Positions 12,107-14,046 of a DNA stretch of 14,046 nucleotides are shown piece by piece (the stretch's first letter is position 1; every line of letters starts with the position of its first letter). The notes beneath the pieces are model-generated. The model did not search any database and had not been told where the DNA came from. It was given only the letters and a program-made list of their open reading frames with translations. The DNA comes from CAZFLM01 sp964519955. Its GTDB lineage: Bacteria; Armatimonadota; Chthonomonadetes; Chthonomonadales; CAJBBX01. The DNA lies in contig CAZFLM010000119.1 in NCBI GenBank assembly GCA_964519955.1, positions 1-14,046 of the forward strand. The letters are read 5' to 3'. Position numbers and translations under genes: made by a program.

Positions 12107-12841
12107 CTAGCGCCCACCGAAACCGCCGCCGCCAAACCCGCCGCCACCATAGCCGCCGCCACGGTTGCCGCCGCCGCCGAAGCCCCCGCCACGGTTGCCG
12201 CCACCGCCGAAGCCGCCGCCGCGGTTGCCGCCACCGTAGCCGCCGCCGTTCCCGCCGTAGCCGCCGCCGCCATAGCCGCCGCCGCCGTAGCCGCCGCCGT
12301 AGCCGCCGCCGTTGCCGTTGCCATAGCCGCCGCTCTGCTGCATCATCTGGCCGGTGTACAGCGCAGAGCCACCCAGGATCATCGCGATGATGTTCGCATC
12401 AACCGACTTCACCTTCAGCTTCTGCGGGTTGAACTTCGGCGTAACCTGCTTCTCGTCCTCTTCCTGGCCCGTCGGAGTCTCCGGGAGCTGCTCCTGCTTG
12501 ATCTTCACCCGGTAGATCCCGTTCTCCTTGTCGTAGGTGAGCGGGAGCTGCGACTGAACCGACTTCAGGATGTTCTCGAGAGCGACCTCAAACCGCACGT
12601 CGCTCAACTGCGCCGTAACGGTGCCCTGAACCGCCTGATCAAGCGTGTAGTTCACGCCCACCGACTGGAAGAGGAGCTTCAGCGCGAACCGAATGTCCGC
12701 ATTCTCCAGATTCAGGGTGACCTTCTTGTCTCGAACGTCGCTCGTACTGTCCTGCGCTCTTGCACCTAAGGTAGCGCCGACCAGCGAGACGACGGCGAGG
12801 GCACAGGTCATGCCGTACCAAAACCTAACCCTTGCTCTCAT
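12107..12841 (-). CDS. STN-domain protein resembling the N-terminal half of a secretin, with Gly-rich tail
   Basis: This 244-residue protein has a signal peptide (1-29, likely cleaved after A-R-A) and an STN-type secretin N-terminal domain (about 38-116). A Gln/Glu-rich linker follows, then a segment at 136-158 (L-K-V-K-S-V-D-A-N-I-I-A) that resembles the beginning of an N1 ring domain. It ends in a Gly-rich tail (170-244) of G-Y-G-G-G, G-G-N-R-G-G-G-F and related units. There is no secretin channel core. The next gene downstream is a full secretin with the same order up to its own Gly-rich insert, so this looks like a truncated paralog. It may be a periplasmic ring or peptidoglycan-contact subunit. 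The start is ATG 12841, with GGAGGA 9 bases upstream. A GTG at 12886 would add a basic extension in front of the signal peptide. Confidence 0.8.
   Translation of the reverse strand: MRARVRFWYGMTCALAVVSLVGATLGARAQDSTSDVRDKKVTLNLENADIRFALKLLFQSVGVNYTLDQAVQGTVTAQLSDVRFEVALENILKSVQSQLPLTYDKENGIYRVKIKQEQLPETPTGQEEDEKQVTPKFNPQKLKVKSVDANIIAMILGGSALYTGQMMQQSGGYGNGNGGGYGGGYGGGGYGGGGYGGNGGGYGGGNRGGGFGGGGNRGGGFGGGGNRGGGYGGGGFGGGGFGGR
12110..12334 (-). repeat. Gly-rich coding repeat, end of STN-domain protein
   Basis: About 75 residues are almost only Gly with spaced Tyr, Phe, Asn and Arg. The DNA is a run of GCC/GCCGCC-type units with a recurring CGGTTGCCGCC block. Repeats this uniform are prone to length change by slippage. 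Confidence 0.88.
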
Positions 12842-12917
12842 ATCCGTCGTTCCTCCAAGGTCCCGCCGGCGCAACCTGAGTACCACGTAGCGCCAGAAGG
12901 TCGTCTTCCCATTATGA

Positions 12918-13751
12918 TTAGTCGCCCTTGTCTACCCCAGGGCCGCCAAGTAGACCATTCGGACCGCCACCACCCGGGCCCATGCCGCCCGGCATCATCC
13001 CGCGCCGCATCCCGCCGGTACCCATACCGCCCGGCATCATACCGCCGCCCGGCATCGAGGGGCCGCCACCCATCCGCGGCGCACCACCTGCATCGCTCAA
13101 AGGAACAACCTGCGTGTAGGTGCGATTCCCGACAGTTCGCTTCAGGGTAACCGAATCCGCACCGATCTTATCCACGCGGTAGTCGCCAACCGGATCGCCA
13201 GGCTTCACGACATACTGCTCGCTTCCGCTGTCGATCAGCGCGTACACCCCGTTGCCCGTCAAGATACCCGACACCCGCCGGTCAGGAACCTCCGTGATAT
13301 GCACGGGTTCATCGTCCGGCGGCCGCCACGACTGCAGCGTCGCGATGCGCACGGGCTCGATGGTCTCCACCGCCGGCGGCGGCGGCGGCGCAGGCCACCA
13401 CGGCGCAAACGGATCGTTACGCCGATTCCCCGGCGCGGCCGTGATCTTCGGCCCCTGCCCAGCAGTCTGGCCTCCGGCCCCCCCGGCCGAGGGTCCGCCG
13501 GCTGCGCCAAAGCCCATCTGCCCGCCAGCCATCTGACCGCCGCCCATCATCGGGCTGCTCCCCATCGGGCCACCACCGGCTCCGCTGCCCATGGGGCTTC
13601 CAGTCGGGCTCCCACCGCTGCTCGCCGTGCCGCTGCCAGGCGACGTTGTATCGGTGCTACCCGAATCGCCGCCGCAACCGGCCAACGCTATAGCCAGGGA
13701 CGCTGCTCCAACGGCCAGCCACGTCCGCGGCAGGTCATGTATACGATACAC
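12918..13751 (-). CDS. PilP-like lipoprotein with Gly/Met-rich segments
   Basis: This 277-residue protein has a lipobox L-A-G-C with Cys26 as the lipidation site. Residues 28-100 are Gly/Ser/Met/Pro-rich. A short N-R-R-N-D-P-F-A-P block (109-117) and a poly-Pro run lead to a small β-domain (about 158-215) with G-V-Y-A-L-I-D, V-K-P-G-D-P-V-G-D-Y and V-T-L-K-R. This pattern is that of the PilP/GspC homology region, which links the inner-membrane pilus platform to the secretin. The last 55 residues are Gly/Met/Pro-rich. The start is GTG 13751, with GAGGTGA 6 bases upstream. The stop is TAA. Its position upstream of the secretin matches pilP in pilMNOPQ clusters. The assignment rests on the domain pattern and position. 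The flanking low-complexity parts are not usual for PilP. Confidence 0.78.
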   Translation of the reverse strand: MYRIHDLPRTWLAVGAASLAIALAGCGGDSGSTDTTSPGSGTASSGGSPTGSPMGSGAGGGPMGSSPMMGGGQMAGGQMGFGAAGGPSAGGAGGQTAGQGPKITAAPGNRRNDPFAPWWPAPPPPPAVETIEPVRIATLQSWRPPDDEPVHITEVPDRRVSGILTGNGVYALIDSGSEQYVVKPGDPVGDYRVDKIGADSVTLKRTVGNRTYTQVVPLSDAGGAPRMGGGPSMPGGGMMPGGMGTGGMRRGMMPGGMGPGGGGPNGLLGGPGVDKGD

Positions 13752-13853
13752 GGTCGCTCACCTCTACCAGTCTGCACGTGTCCCCATCGGCTCAAACCAC
13801 GCAGCGAGCCGAGCAGACGCTGCCAGTCAGCGGAACTCTGCGCACCGGCTAGG
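13752..13853 (-). other. Short gap with ribosome-binding site for the PilP-like gene
   Basis: The 102-base gap contains GAGGTGA (13764-13758), 6 bases before GTG 13751. I saw no convincing promoter or terminator in it. Confidence 0.5.

Positions 13854-14046
<193 letters not shown>

Noticed and set aside
12070..12324. Alanine-rich minus-strand frame
   Set aside because: It is an out-of-frame reading of the GCC-rich Gly repeat of the STN-domain protein.

Overview
All supported genes in this window lie on the minus strand, so the biology reads from right (14046) to left (1). I recognise 14 protein genes, including one cut by the right edge. There are no rRNA or tRNA genes, no insertion sequence and no CRISPR array. 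The DNA is GC-rich, roughly two thirds by eye. An outer-membrane secretin and a lipoprotein imply a two-membrane cell. A PASTA-domain kinase-like protein and a DivIVA-domain protein are more typical of Gram-positive or Terrabacteria lineages. That mix suggests a diderm of the Armatimonadota or Deinococcus-Thermus type. I lean to Armatimonadota, but this is inference and not proof.

Region 1 (14046 to 10252) is the end of a type IV pilus or secretin assembly cluster. It holds a Gly/Met-rich C-terminal fragment, a PilP-like lipoprotein, a short protein with only the N-terminal half of a secretin, and a full secretin. All four carry Gly-rich or Gly/Met-rich low-complexity stretches.

Region 2 (10099 to 7247) is a shikimate-pathway block: aroC (chorismate synthase), aroK (shikimate kinase) and aroB (3-dehydroquinate synthase). 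A small two-helix membrane protein (7245 to 6907) follows. Pilus genes next to aroK-aroB is a gene order known from proteobacteria.

Region 3 (6842 to 2284) is a tightly packed run. It holds a PASTA-domain Ser/Thr kinase-like protein, rpe (ribulose-phosphate 3-epimerase), a small membrane protein, ribD (riboflavin deaminase/reductase) and a membrane-anchored protein with a CPVC motif. Stop and start codons overlap at every junction. The kinase has lost several catalytic signatures: DFG is EFG, the HRD-loop Asn is His, and the activation loop has no threonine.

Region 4 (2203 to 221) holds a second, clearly degenerate kinase-like membrane protein and a DivIVA-domain coiled-coil protein. An inverted repeat sits over the pseudokinase ribosome-binding site. 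Downstream of divIVA, a 40-bp tandem repeat with five near-identical copies runs off the left edge.

The two most interesting themes are the pair of degenerate kinases flanking rpe/ribD and leading into DivIVA, and the secretin system with a split-off N-terminal paralog and shared Gly/Met-rich segments.
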